Shown one piece after another: positions 15,705 to 34,013 of a DNA stretch of 39,009 nt (its first letter is position 1; each line of letters starts with the position of its first letter). Under the pieces are notes generated by a model. It was not told the origin of the DNA and did no database searches. It worked only from the letters and a program-made list of their open reading frames with translations. The position numbers and the translations under genes were made by a program. The stretch comes from Myxococcota bacterium (GTDB lineage: Bacteria; Myxococcota_A; UBA796). Where the stretch lies: positions 1 through 39,009 of the forward strand of contig JAQXDW010000063.1 of NCBI GenBank assembly GCA_029251165.1, given 5' to 3'.

Positions 15705-16775
15705 TCAGCCCTGCTTTGCCTGAATGATGAGGTTGTGCTCGCGCTCGTACTGCTTGAGGTTCTCGATGACCACGCCGAGGTTCTTGGCGTTGACCGGGCG
15801 TGCCCAGGTGCGATCGAGGGTGTCCATGCCGCGCACGATCTCCTGGAGCTGATCGCAGATGGTGTTGAGCGCCGCCTCGTCGACCTGGTTGCGGGACTTG
15901 CCCGCGAACCCTGCGCGATAGGCTGAGAACTGGGCGTTGGCATCCGTCCCGAGGCCCCGGGCGATCTCATCGGGGCCGGCAGAGGCTGCGGCCTGCTCGA
16001 TGAGGCCGAGCTCTCGACGGTACAGCTCCAGGCGGCTGGTGACCTTGCCGATGTTGCTGATGTGGCTGTCGCTCTTGATGCCCTGATCGCGGGCTGTCTC
16101 CATCTCGCTGTGGATGCCCTCCAGGGCGGCGATCATTCGACGCAGCAGGGCGGCGCGACGGGTGCGGCGGGACTTCTCAGCGAAGTGGTTGCGCCAGTGG
16201 GAGAACTGGGTGTTGGCGGCGGTGGCGAGGATACCGACCCGGCGGTGGGCTCCCTGCTCGGCGCGTGCTGCGGGGATGGCGTCGAGCTCGGCGGTGTACA
16301 TCTTGAGGTTGCTCTCGATCTGGGCGAGCAGCTCTCCCCGCCAGCCGGGCTCCTGTCGCGACATCAGCTTCGCAAGCTCGTCGCGGTAGCGGCGCTGCTC
16401 GGTGACGATCTCGCGGAGCAGGCCAAGATCGCGTGTCGGACGGGACTTGCCGGCGAAGTGGCGAACGTATCGGCGGTGGTTCAGCCAGCCCCAGTCGGCG
16501 ATGCGGTGGGCGAGGACCTCGTCGGGACCGCCGGACTGTGCCTTGTCGATGGCCGCGCGCTCGTCGGAGTACAGCTTCAGCCGGGTGGTGACCAGCGGGC
16601 CGAGCTCGCCGGAGTCTGCCAGCGCGCCGACATCATTCTGCGCACCCTGTAGAGACGCAATCAGCTGATCGAGCAGCGCCAGATCTCGTGAGATGCGGGA
16701 CTTGCCCGCGAATTCACGGCGGTAGCGGTCGTGGATGGTCTGGACACGATCGGCGATGGTGCGGAGGTCGGACAT
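15705..16775 (-). CDS. Unrecognised protein of four FAGKSR-type helical repeats
   Basis: 356 residues, no signal peptide, rich in Arg, Leu, Glu and Ala, probably all helical. Four repeats of about 85-92 residues are visible. Each has an aromatic helix ending in FAGKSR or FAEKSR (F22, F107, F198, F290) followed by a helix such as ISRDLALLDQLI or PTRDLGLLREIV. About 45-50 residues after each motif comes LKLYSDERAAI / LKMYTAELDAI / LELYRRELGLI / LKQYEREHNLI. I do not recognise the family. It could be a scaffold or a nucleic-acid- or membrane-surface-binding rod. AGAGG lies eight bases before the ATG. It is convergent with oleD and divergent from the B3/B4 gene. Confidence 0.75.
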   Translation of the reverse strand: MSDLRTIADRVQTIHDRYRREFAGKSRISRDLALLDQLIASLQGAQNDVGALADSGELGPLVTTRLKLYSDERAAIDKAQSGGPDEVLAHRIADWGWLNHRRYVRHFAGKSRPTRDLGLLREIVTEQRRYRDELAKLMSRQEPGWRGELLAQIESNLKMYTAELDAIPAARAEQGAHRRVGILATAANTQFSHWRNHFAEKSRRTRRAALLRRMIAALEGIHSEMETARDQGIKSDSHISNIGKVTSRLELYRRELGLIEQAAASAGPDEIARGLGTDANAQFSAYRAGFAGKSRNQVDEAALNTICDQLQEIVRGMDTLDRTWARPVNAKNLGVVIENLKQYEREHNLIIQAKQG

Positions 16776-16844
16776 CGAGAAGCCTCTAAGTGAGATTGGT
16801 CTGGAGTATGTAATCGCAGAAATGGAATCAGGTATACCTCACCC

Positions 16845-17471
16845 ATGATCACCATCGATCCCCATCCTCTCCTCGACCTCTTCGTCTCTCAGGTCACCTG
16901 GCCGGCTCCCTTGTCGCAGATCGCTGCGACCCCGCACCTTGATGCCCTGTGTGCTGCGGAGGCCGACACCCCATTCCCCGCCGCAGATGATGATCACAAG
17001 CGACATGTTCGTGACCTGCTGCGGCACGGTGGCTTCAAGCCTGCCGGTCGCAGCAAGCCATGCTGGGAGTACATGCGCGCGGCGGCTGGCAAGGGGAAGT
17101 TTCCCCGGATCAACGTCGCGGTGGACCTCACCAACGCCGCCGCGCTGCATGGCGCCCTGCCGGTCTCCACTGTCGACCTCGACCGGGCGACAGGACCGCT
17201 CCGGGTCGGGATCGCGGAGGCTGGCGCGCGCTACGTGTTCAACGCCTCGGGCCAGGAGATCGATCTGTCGGGGCTGCTGTGCCTGTTTGATGCTGAGGGG
17301 CCATGCTCCAACTCGGTCAAGGACAGCCACCGCACAAAGACCCACGATGGCTCTGCCAGCACCCTCACGATCATCTGGGGGACCGTTGCGGTGCCGGGGC
17401 GCGCTGCGGCGCTCGCGGACTGGTTCGACGACAACGCCCGACAGCTCGGCGGCACCGTGGAGCGTCTGTAA
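16845..17471 (+). CDS. B3/B4 domain protein (Phe-tRNA-synthetase-like)
   Basis: 208 residues forming a stand-alone B3/B4 domain, the fold found in the editing part of the beta subunit of phenylalanyl-tRNA synthetase. Typical signatures are GFKPAGRSKPCWEYMRAA (from about residue 63), INVAVDLTNAAALHGALPVS (from about 89), then DLDRATGPLRVG and a late DGSASTLTIIWGT. Free-standing members are common and are thought to act on mis-acylated tRNA or related amino-acyl ligands; no role is settled for this one. The stop overlaps the start of the acyl-CoA dehydrogenase gene by one base (TAATG), so the two are co-translated, an unexpected pairing. Confidence 0.85.
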   Translation: MITIDPHPLLDLFVSQVTWPAPLSQIAATPHLDALCAAEADTPFPAADDDHKRHVRDLLRHGGFKPAGRSKPCWEYMRAAAGKGKFPRINVAVDLTNAAALHGALPVSTVDLDRATGPLRVGIAEAGARYVFNASGQEIDLSGLLCLFDAEGPCSNSVKDSHRTKTHDGSASTLTIIWGTVAVPGRAAALADWFDDNARQLGGTVERL

Positions 17472-18604
17472 TGCTGCCGATGTTCTGGGATGACACCCAC
17501 CACGCCCTCGCCGAGAGCACCCAGCGCTGGGTGAACCGCCACATCTCTCCCCACGCTGCGCAGTGGGAGGAGGACGGGCTGTTCGACCGTGGGCTGTACC
17601 GAGCGGCTGGAGCGGCCGGGATCCTGGGGGTGACCTACCCCGAGGCGGTCGGCGGCGCGGGGGGAGATGTCCTGCACGGACTGATCGTCGGCGAGGCCCT
17701 CGTTCGCGGCGGCAGCGTCGGGACCGCGATGGGACTCGGCAGCCACGCCATCTCTCTGCCAGCAATCCTCGCGCTGGGCAGCGCGGCGCAGAAGGCCCGC
17801 TGGGCACCATCGATCCTGTCCGGCGAGCAGATCGCCTGCCTGGGGATCACCGAGCCGGGGACGGGAAGCGACGTGGCGGGCATCATCACCCGAGCGGTCC
17901 GTGACGGGGACCACTACATCGTCAACGGCGCCAAGACCTTCATCACCAGCGGGTGTCGGGCGGACGTGGCGGTGGTCGCTGTGCGAACCGGACCTGAGCG
18001 GCATGCCGGTGTCAGCCTGATGGTGATCGAGCGTGGCACCCCGGGCTTCACCACCGGCAAGCCGCTGAAGAAGATGGGCTGGTGGGCCTCGGACACTGGC
18101 GAGCTGTTCTTCGAGGACTGTCGGGTCCCGGCGGAGAACCTGCTCGGCGGAGAGGGCGCGGGCTTCCTCGGGATCATGGCGAATTTCGTCACCGAGCGGC
18201 TGCTGCTGGCCTGCACCTGCGTGGCGATGGCGAAGCTGGCCCTGGAGGCTGCGGAGGTCTACGTCAAGGAGCGCACGGCGTTCGGTCGGCCCCTGGAGGG
18301 CTTCCAGGTCACCCGCCACCGGCTCGCCGAGATGGCCACCCGAGAGGCTGCAGCACGGGCGTTTGTCTCGGTGATTGCAGAGCGGTTCCGCCGGGGCGAG
18401 GAGGTCACCGCAGAGGTCGCGATGGTGAAGAACACTGCGGTCGAGGCTTGCAGCTTCGTGACGGATGCTGCCGTGCAGATCTTCGGCGGCATGGGCTACA
18501 TGCGGGAGTCGCTGGTCGAGCGGCTGTACCGAGACGCCCGGCTGTTCCCCATCGGCGGCGGCACCACGGAGATCATGCGGGAGCTGATCAGCCGCCGACG
18601 GTGA
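17471..18604 (+). CDS. Acyl-CoA dehydrogenase
   Basis: 377 residues, a flavoprotein that introduces an alpha,beta double bond into acyl-CoA. It has LGITEPGTGSDVAG (about 124-137) and the substrate/FAD segment GAKTFITSG, then the C-terminal four-helix bundle with QIFGGMGYM and IGGGTTEIMRELI. The usual MCAD-type catalytic Glu position near the C-terminus (YEGT) is Gly here (GGGT). E242 in VTERLLLA sits where isovaleryl/long-chain-type enzymes carry the base, so it is likely active with that geometry. The true start is ATG 17471 at the TAATG junction; an upstream in-frame extension to 17303 lies inside the B3/B4 gene. Confidence 0.92.
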   Translation: MLPMFWDDTHHALAESTQRWVNRHISPHAAQWEEDGLFDRGLYRAAGAAGILGVTYPEAVGGAGGDVLHGLIVGEALVRGGSVGTAMGLGSHAISLPAILALGSAAQKARWAPSILSGEQIACLGITEPGTGSDVAGIITRAVRDGDHYIVNGAKTFITSGCRADVAVVAVRTGPERHAGVSLMVIERGTPGFTTGKPLKKMGWWASDTGELFFEDCRVPAENLLGGEGAGFLGIMANFVTERLLLACTCVAMAKLALEAAEVYVKERTAFGRPLEGFQVTRHRLAEMATREAAARAFVSVIAERFRRGEEVTAEVAMVKNTAVEACSFVTDAAVQIFGGMGYMRESLVERLYRDARLFPIGGGTTEIMRELISRRR

Positions 18605-18686
18605 GTTCCTTCCCGGCGCGCGCCGTGTCCGGCTCGGAGCGCCTCGGGTGCGGCTTGTGCTCCTGGAGACTGGGAGCGCGGCACCA

Positions 18687-19655
18687 CTACAGGAACCGAT
18701 CCATGCCGTCGGAGTCCGGTCTGCTGGAGCGCGCGCGGTACCTGGGGTCGACGAGGTCACTGATCCGGCGCATCACCACGTCGGTGATCGACTGGAGGCG
18801 CTGCCCGTGGGCCTCGGAGGCCGCTCGGCTCATCGGCACGAAGTCCTCGGTGATGCGGTACGGCGACAGCGCCTCGCCGTCGGGCTCCAGCACCTCGCCG
18901 ATCCGATAGACCACCCGGCCCTTCTTCGCCCACGGAGAATTCGCTGGGTACAGGGTGTCCGAGCCGCTGCAGCCGACGGGCACGATGGGTATGCCGAGGT
19001 GCTGGGTGACCTGGGCGAGCCCGGTGCGTCCGCGCAGTAGAGTGGGAGAGCGGGTGCCCTCGGGGAAGACGAGGATGTGGCGGCGGCCCGGCCCGAGCGC
19101 CTCACGGTGCATGCGCATGACCTCCGCCATCATGGTGTCGAACTGGGCGCTCAGCGCGGTGATGAAGCCCTCTGGTCCGCCGAAGCCGGCCATAAACCGG
19201 GCCGCCGTCGGGGTCTGTGGTGTGTCGGGGGGGAGGCGACCGTCGAGGAGATCCCGCAGCAGCCGGTAGGTCGCGCCGTCGGGCGGACTGCCGGTTCGCT
19301 GCTGAAAGACCCCAGCGATGAGGTAGCCACGCGAGGGCATCGGGATGTTGCTGGCCCCGATCATGAACGCGCTCATCAGCGGGTTCTCGAAGTACTTGCC
19401 CTTCACCCAGGTCGCGGTGGGGCGGGAGAGTCCGAGGCGGAGCATCCTCCACTGGAGCGGCCAGCAGCCGTAGCGGTCGGTGTGGTTCATCGCGATGAAC
19501 ACCGGCCGGTCCTGCGGCAGTCGGTCGAGCCCCTCGACGACGATCTCTGCACCGACCAGGGCGTAGTTGAGGCCCAGGAGGTGGGCGAGCGTTGGCTGCC
19601 AGCCCGGACTGGGGTCTGTGAATCGGATCCGCTGGAGCTGGTCGGGAGTGAGCAC
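18687..19655 (-). CDS. PlsC-family lysophospholipid/glycerolipid acyltransferase
   Basis: 322 residues of the 1-acyl-glycerol-3-phosphate acyltransferase family. Motif I is NHTDRYGCW (from N57): the His is present, but the Asp of the usual HX4D is at +2 rather than +5. Motif III is clear as LVFPEGTRSPTLLRG. Motif IV may be IPIVPVGCSG. It would transfer an acyl chain from CoA or ACP to a glycerol-phosphate-type acceptor at the membrane. GTG 19655 lies only 4 bases after the stop of the GNAT gene, so it is translated in the PKS-GNAT-PlsC operon. This makes it the best candidate for moving the synthase product into a glycerolipid (inference). Confidence 0.85.
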   Translation of the reverse strand: MLTPDQLQRIRFTDPSPGWQPTLAHLLGLNYALVGAEIVVEGLDRLPQDRPVFIAMNHTDRYGCWPLQWRMLRLGLSRPTATWVKGKYFENPLMSAFMIGASNIPMPSRGYLIAGVFQQRTGSPPDGATYRLLRDLLDGRLPPDTPQTPTAARFMAGFGGPEGFITALSAQFDTMMAEVMRMHREALGPGRRHILVFPEGTRSPTLLRGRTGLAQVTQHLGIPIVPVGCSGSDTLYPANSPWAKKGRVVYRIGEVLEPDGEALSPYRITEDFVPMSRAASEAHGQRLQSITDVVMRRISDLVDPRYRARSSRPDSDGMDRFL

Positions 19656-20347
19656 GACCTCAGTCTATGAGATCCGGCGCTCCGAGGACACGCGAGAGGA
19701 ACAGCCGCCGGTCGGTGGTCTCCCGACCATCCTGACGCAGGCTCGGGACCTCCATGTAGACCCCCATGTCGTCGAAGCCCAGGCGCAGGTACATGTTGTA
19801 CGAGGTGGTCTTGGTTGCGGAGGTCCGGAGGACGACGTGGGTGTAGCGGTCGGTGTCGATGTTCTCCAGGCGCTGCCGGACGAGCATGCTGCCCAGCCCG
19901 GTGCCGCGTGCGCTCTCCAGCACCCCCAGCTCGGCGAGGTAGAAGGAGTGCCGAAGCGGAATGAGCCCGGACAGCTCTCGGGTGATGTCCCGGCGGGCCA
20001 TGACCGGCACCGCGAACCCAAAGCCCACGACCTGCCTCTTCCCCTTGATCGCCAGGAGGGTGAGGTGCTCGGGGGTGTGGAGGCTACGATGCAGCACTCC
20101 CTTGGCCTCTTCTGGCGTGAAGCGCTCGTTGTACGGCGGCATCGAGAAGATGGTCTGGTAGGCGCCAACGAACGAGGCGCGGTAGGGCGTGGCACCCTCC
20201 GGGCTCAGAATTCGGACGATGCGGATGTCGTCGGGGCGCTCCAGCAGCGTGACTTCAAGCGGGGCGACTTCAGGCGGGGTGACTTCGGACAACGGACCAT
20301 CGCAGCGGGAGGGAGTGGTGATCTTCCCAGAACAGGACGTCTGCTGT

Positions 20348-29716
<9,369 letters not shown>

Positions 29717-30004
29717 GCAGTGAACTCCGCATCTGTGGGAGTCGCCCGTAACCCACCTGTCCCGATGCGCCTTCATTGGGCACCCCTGCATACAGGCTTG
29801 CTTTTGGCGAGGATGCACCTTGATCGTGGACCGTTGCCGGACAACATTCGATATTCAGTGGACTGCTGAACGGTAATCGTGAGTAAAGGTAAGGTTTAGG
29901 CTGAGGCGAGCGCATGTCACGCTCTGCTCGCTGTTTTGGCTGCTGGAGCAGCGCATTGCTCGAGATCGTTCCGGTCTTCGCTCCAGTGATGCGCGCCGTC
30001 CGTT
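29717..30004. other. Divergent intergenic region before the synthase gene
   Basis: 288 bases between the leftward synthase start and a rightward lipoprotein gene. It holds an AT-richer part (about 29840-29905) fit for promoters, though no clear -35/-10 is assigned. An imperfect inverted repeat lies at TGCAT (29787-29791) and ATGCA (29813-29817), with an inner CTTGC/GCGAG pairing (G-T wobble), about 70 bases before the synthase ATG. A hairpin in its leader or an operator are both possible. Confidence 0.35.
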
Positions 30005-30868
30005 GTGCTCCGTAGAGCGGAGCCGGTCGGACGGCTGTATTCTCTGGGGGTGCTGTGGATGTTCCTGGCCTGTGGCGTCGAGCGCGACGCGGATCTTCTC
30101 CTCCGGCTGGTGTCGCTGGAGGCGCCGGATGCGGCGGTCCACCTCGCGGAGTGTCGGCGCCTCACCAGCGACATCCTGCGCGGAGAGTGCCAGCTCGTGA
30201 TCGCGGAGAAGGCCGCGGCCTCTGCCGGAGCACCACCAGAGCAGCACTGCGATCAGATCGACGAGAGCACCTGGAAGTCGGAGTGCTGGTTTGTCGCTGC
30301 GGAGTCCTACAGCGAAGCCGATCCTGCCCGCGCCGCAGCGCTCTGCGCCCGCTCCGGTCCGTTCGCCGATCACTGCTCCCAGCACCTCTGGCAGCAGTCC
30401 ATCCGGCGGCTGACCTGGAATCGCGGCAGCGATGCCTTCGTCTCTGAGCTGCCTGACGCAGCACGCATCTTCGCGGCCTGGGCCCCCCACCTCGCGTCAG
30501 ACTTTGACTTCGAGGCCCGGCTCTGGCGGCGGTTCTACGAGGGCGGGTTCGAGCGCTCTGGAACGATCGCGCTGTCGAAGTGCGCGCCGCTGCCTGAGGC
30601 CGACGCCCTGCGCTGTCGGACCGCTGGGGCCTCGCTGTATGGACGCCGCATTCAAGAGATCCGGCACATCACGCGGGCAATGGCGGAGCTGTGCGCGATC
30701 CCTGAGTCCACCGCTGCTGCCGCTGCCGCAACCGGCGTGCCTGAGCTCAGCGTCGAGCCTGCCGTCGAGCTGGACGCGGTCGTGGCCCGGGCGCGTGCGG
30801 ACATCTGTGATGCCGATGGCAGCCCCATTCCTGTCGAGCGCCGGGTGATGTCACCAGACGGACGGTAG
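30005..30868 (+). CDS. Unrecognised Cys-containing lipoprotein
   Basis: 287 residues. The N-terminus has an Arg-containing n-region, a hydrophobic stretch LYSLGVLWMFLAC and a lipobox Cys at about residue 23, so it should be membrane-anchored outside the cytoplasm. The rest is helical, Ala/Glu-rich, with about a dozen Cys, many spaced like disulphide pairs (CRRLTSDILRGEC, CDQIDESTWKSEC). This gives a look of TPR/Sel1-like short helical pairs, but I cannot name a family. The start is GTG 30005, chosen because it gives the charged n-region; the ribosome site is weak. It ends 12 bases before the convergent MopE-repeat gene. Confidence 0.65.
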   Translation: MLRRAEPVGRLYSLGVLWMFLACGVERDADLLLRLVSLEAPDAAVHLAECRRLTSDILRGECQLVIAEKAAASAGAPPEQHCDQIDESTWKSECWFVAAESYSEADPARAAALCARSGPFADHCSQHLWQQSIRRLTWNRGSDAFVSELPDAARIFAAWAPHLASDFDFEARLWRRFYEGGFERSGTIALSKCAPLPEADALRCRTAGASLYGRRIQEIRHITRAMAELCAIPESTAAAAAATGVPELSVEPAVELDAVVARARADICDADGSPIPVERRVMSPDGR

Positions 30869-30879
30869 GGGTATCGGGC

Positions 30880-33186
30880 TCACCGCCAGAACATCCACAG
30901 GTCATACAGCGAGGTGGAGTGGTAGCGATAGCTGGTCTCCAGCGAGTCGATTCCCAGCGAGCTGCTGTTGTCGTACCCTGCACCAAACGCCGTCTCTGCC
31001 CAGCCGGTGTCGTCGTCGAGGTAGAAGCTGTAGACGCCGCTGTAGCTGGCGTACCAGAAGCAATCACAGCCCGGATCGGCGTTGTTGTTCTCGTCGCAGA
31101 CGTAGGGGTCATCGGTCATGTCGCCGTCCTGGGCGACCGGGGTCCAGGCGTCACCGCAGGCATCAGACGAGGAGGTGCTGGTGGTGGTCTGGGTGGTGAA
31201 CGCAGCGAGGGCGTTGTCGGCGGTGTCGGTGCCGTCGAACGACCAGACCGCCCAGCTGCCCGACTGGTTGGTGACCAGCAGCTCGTCGGGGTCGGAGATC
31301 GGCAGGCTGCCGAAGCAGGCGGTGTCGGTGGACGGATCGCAGGTGGAGAGGTCCTCGCCGAGTACGTCGGTGACGCCGGACATTCCGGTGCCTGCTTCGT
31401 ACCACCACCACATCGTCCAGCCCCCGCCGTCCAGCGTCATGTCACAGTAGACATCGAACGGATCGGCGCCGCCGGTCCCGTCGAGATCGATGGTGTAGAT
31501 GCCGTCGGTGCTGCTGGGATCGGCGGCCAAGAGCGCCGCGCAGTCCTCGCACTGCTCCAGGGCCAGGTCGCCGTCGCAGTCGTTGTCGATGTCGTCGCAG
31601 ATTTCCTCTGCCCCAGGGTTGGTGCTGGCGTCGTCGTCGTCGCAGTCGGTGTCATCCTCGACCTGATCGGAGGTCGCCGTGCAGTCCTCGGTCGCCTCGC
31701 CGGCGTCGCCGTAGCCATCGCCGTCGTCATCTGCGTAGAAGGTGGTGGTGGTGCCTTCATCGGTGTCGCCGTCGCAGTCGTTGTCGGTACCGTCGCAGAC
31801 CTCGGTGCCGTCCGGGTTGGCGGTCGATTCGGTGTCGTCGCAGTCGGTGTCGTTGGTGACGTAGCCAGACGGCGCTTCGCAGCCGTCCGTTGAGACGCTT
31901 CCGCCGAAGCCGTCACCGTCGTAGTCGAGGTAGTACGTCGTGGTGACGCCCTCGTCGACGCTGCCGTCACAGTCGTTGTCGATGCTGTCGCAGACCTCGA
32001 CCTCGCCGGGATTGGAGAGGGCTTCTCCGTCGTCGCAGTCGTCGCTGTTGTCTGCGTAGCCGGTGGGCAGATCGCACGCGGTGGTGCTGACGGTAGAGCC
32101 GTAGCCGTCGCCGTCGGAGTCCGCGTAGTAGGTGGTGAAGTTGATGGCGTCGGTGTCGATGTCGTCGTCGCAGTCGTCGTCGACCCCGTTGCAGACCTCA
32201 TCGGCGTCGGGGTTGATGGCGATCTCGTCGTCGTCGCAGTCGGTGTCATCGGAGACGTAGCCGGTGGGCTCCTCGCAGCCGGTGGTGCTGGAGGAGGCGT
32301 CTCCGAAGCCGTCGGTGTCGGTGTCTGCGTAGAAGGTCTCCTGGTCAATGGCGTCAGAGTCGGTGTCGCCGTCGCAGTTGTTGTCGACGCCGTCGCAGAC
32401 CTCGGCTGCGTTGGGGGAGATGGCACCGTCGGTGTCGTCACAGTCTCCGGGGTCAGCGGCGTAGCCGGTGGGGAGGTCGCAGGCGGCGGTGGTCGCCTCT
32501 GCGATGCCGAAGCCGTCGGCGTCAGTGTCCTGGTAGTAGGTCGTGGTGACACCCTCGTCGGTCTCCCCGCTGCAGTCGTTGTCGACCCCGTCGCAGACCT
32601 CCGCGCCGCCTGGATACGCCGCGGCCTCGGTGTCGTCGCAGTCGGTGTCGTCGGAGACGTAGCCTGGGGGCGGATCGCAGGTCTTGTATGCCGAGTCGGG
32701 ATCTCCGAAGCCGTCGCCGTCTGCGTCTGCATACCAGGTGTAGCGGACGTCCTCGTCGATGCTGCCGTCGCAGTCGTTGTCGATGTCGTCGCACTGCTCG
32801 GGAGCCGACGGGTAGACCGCTTCGTCGAGGTCGTCGCAGTCGGTCCCGGTCGCGACGTAGCTGTCGGGCGGCTCGCATGCCTCGGTCGTCCGCTCAGCAT
32901 CGCCGAAGCCGTCATCGTCGAGGTCCGCGTAGAAGGTCGAGGTGACGTCCTCGTCGACGCTGCCGTCGCAGTTGTTGTCGACCCCGTCGCAGATCTCAGA
33001 CGCGCCTGGGTTCACCACGGAGTTGGCGTCGTCGCAGTCCTCGGAGGCGTCATACCCGTCGCCATCGGCATCGACGCGCGGCGTGCCGGTCTCGGAGAGC
33101 GTGCCGGTGTCGATGGCCTCGGGGTCCTTGCTGCGGCAGCCGATGAGGAGCGCGAGGATGAGGACAGGGAAGGTGACGGTGTGCAT
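30880..33186 (-). CDS. Lipoprotein with eight MopE-type metal-binding repeats and fibrinogen-like C-terminus
   Basis: 768 residues. ATG 33186 has an excellent GAGGAG site and yields MHTVTFPVLILALLIGC, a lipoprotein signal; the longer upstream frame is rejected. From about residue 38 there are eight repeats of about 60-66 residues of the pattern DxDGDGFG...C..P.GYV...DCDD...NP.A.EVCDGVDNDCDG..DE, the putative metal-binding (MopE) motif, each with four Cys and many Asp. They should bind calcium and form a stiff extracellular stalk. The last ~220 residues start with a fibrinogen-C-like signature (FDVYCDMTLDGGGWTMWWW) and end in aromatic-rich sequence, so a ligand- or glycan-binding head is likely. 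It is probably a surface adhesin or matrix protein. Confidence 0.88.
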   Translation of the reverse strand: MHTVTFPVLILALLIGCRSKDPEAIDTGTLSETGTPRVDADGDGYDASEDCDDANSVVNPGASEICDGVDNNCDGSVDEDVTSTFYADLDDDGFGDAERTTEACEPPDSYVATGTDCDDLDEAVYPSAPEQCDDIDNDCDGSIDEDVRYTWYADADGDGFGDPDSAYKTCDPPPGYVSDDTDCDDTEAAAYPGGAEVCDGVDNDCSGETDEGVTTTYYQDTDADGFGIAEATTAACDLPTGYAADPGDCDDTDGAISPNAAEVCDGVDNNCDGDTDSDAIDQETFYADTDTDGFGDASSSTTGCEEPTGYVSDDTDCDDDEIAINPDADEVCNGVDDDCDDDIDTDAINFTTYYADSDGDGYGSTVSTTACDLPTGYADNSDDCDDGEALSNPGEVEVCDSIDNDCDGSVDEGVTTTYYLDYDGDGFGGSVSTDGCEAPSGYVTNDTDCDDTESTANPDGTEVCDGTDNDCDGDTDEGTTTTFYADDDGDGYGDAGEATEDCTATSDQVEDDTDCDDDDASTNPGAEEICDDIDNDCDGDLALEQCEDCAALLAADPSSTDGIYTIDLDGTGGADPFDVYCDMTLDGGGWTMWWWYEAGTGMSGVTDVLGEDLSTCDPSTDTACFGSLPISDPDELLVTNQSGSWAVWSFDGTDTADNALAAFTTQTTTSTSSSDACGDAWTPVAQDGDMTDDPYVCDENNNADPGCDCFWYASYSGVYSFYLDDDTGWAETAFGAGYDNSSSLGIDSLETSYRYHSTSLYDLWMFWR

Positions 33187-33467
33187 GAGGACTCCTCGGG
33201 GAAGAATGTTCGCACACTGCCAGCGCGGATGATGGCCAATCAGACGGGGGGCTCCGCTCCTCAGGCCGGCCGCAGGGAGCCAACGAGGATGTCGCCTCCG
33301 TCGAGACGGCCCCCGACCTGAGCGGTGTCGTGGAGCGGCGCGCGACGCCGAGGGGGGCCGATGTGCCTGTGCTTGGAGCACGGAGGAAGACCGCGCCGAA
33401 AGGGGGCACCGTCTTACCCTTCTGGACAGCCCTGACCGTCCTCCGGCTCGTCGGGGTCTCGATCTCC

Positions 33468-33890
33468 TCAGCCCAGGTGCAGCCCGGTCGACATCAAGCG
33501 GGCCAGTCCAGCGTCAAACAGCAGGATCCGCTCGGGGTGTCCGAGGGGATCGGTGAGCTGAAGGATCCAGCGCCCCAGGGTCGGCTCAAACAGACAGCAC
33601 CAGCGCCCGCTCAGGCCGTCTCCGGTGACCACCACGTCGCTGCCGCTCGCCTTGAACCGGATCGACCGGTCGCGGTAGCGGAGGGTCAGGCTGCCCCAGC
33701 GGTGGCTGATCCGGAGGTGTCCGATCGCCCGCCCGAACGCCTCCAGGTCGCCCATCAGCGCGACCCGACGCTGGCGGGCGGTGGACTCCTGGCGCCGTCG
33801 ACGCTCTGCAGCCTCGTGCGCCTCCACCTCCGCCTGCTCGATCTGAGCCTTCAGCTGCTCTGCCAGCGTGCTCCCAGGCTTCTCTGTCAC
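33468..33890 (-). CDS. Small unrecognised protein with N-terminal coiled coil
   Basis: About 140 residues. GTG 33890 is preferred because GGAGGGAGC lies directly upstream; the frame extends to 34004 without support. Residues 10-50 (LAEQLKAQIEQAEVEAHEAA, then Arg-rich) form a probable coiled coil. The remainder looks beta-rich with alternating hydrophobics (LTLRYRDRSIRFKASGSDVVV). There is no signal peptide or known motif. It lies upstream of the MopE-repeat gene on the same strand with a 281-base gap in which I see no gene. Confidence 0.6.
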   Translation of the reverse strand: MTEKPGSTLAEQLKAQIEQAEVEAHEAAERRRRQESTARQRRVALMGDLEAFGRAIGHLRISHRWGSLTLRYRDRSIRFKASGSDVVVTGDGLSGRWCCLFEPTLGRWILQLTDPLGHPERILLFDAGLARLMSTGLHLG

Positions 33891-34013
33891 GCTCCCTCCA
33901 GGTCTTGATCCGCTCACAGGAACACCTCGGCGGACCATCTGCGACCGATCTCCCCATTGACATTCGCACCCGGAGACCGCCCTATTGCGATATCTTGGCG
34001 GCAAGGAGGCTCC

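Noticed and set aside
29717..29818. N-terminal extension of the giant synthase to an upstream start
   Set aside because: The 34 added residues are His/Arg/Cys-rich with no domain similarity, while ATG 29716 has a GGAG ribosome site and begins directly at the barrel-like region.
31560..33060. Regular GTCGTCGCAGTC-like repeats resembling a repeat array
   Set aside because: They are codons of the eight MopE repeats (DCDD, DNDCDG); spacing follows protein repeats and there are no unique spacers as in CRISPR.
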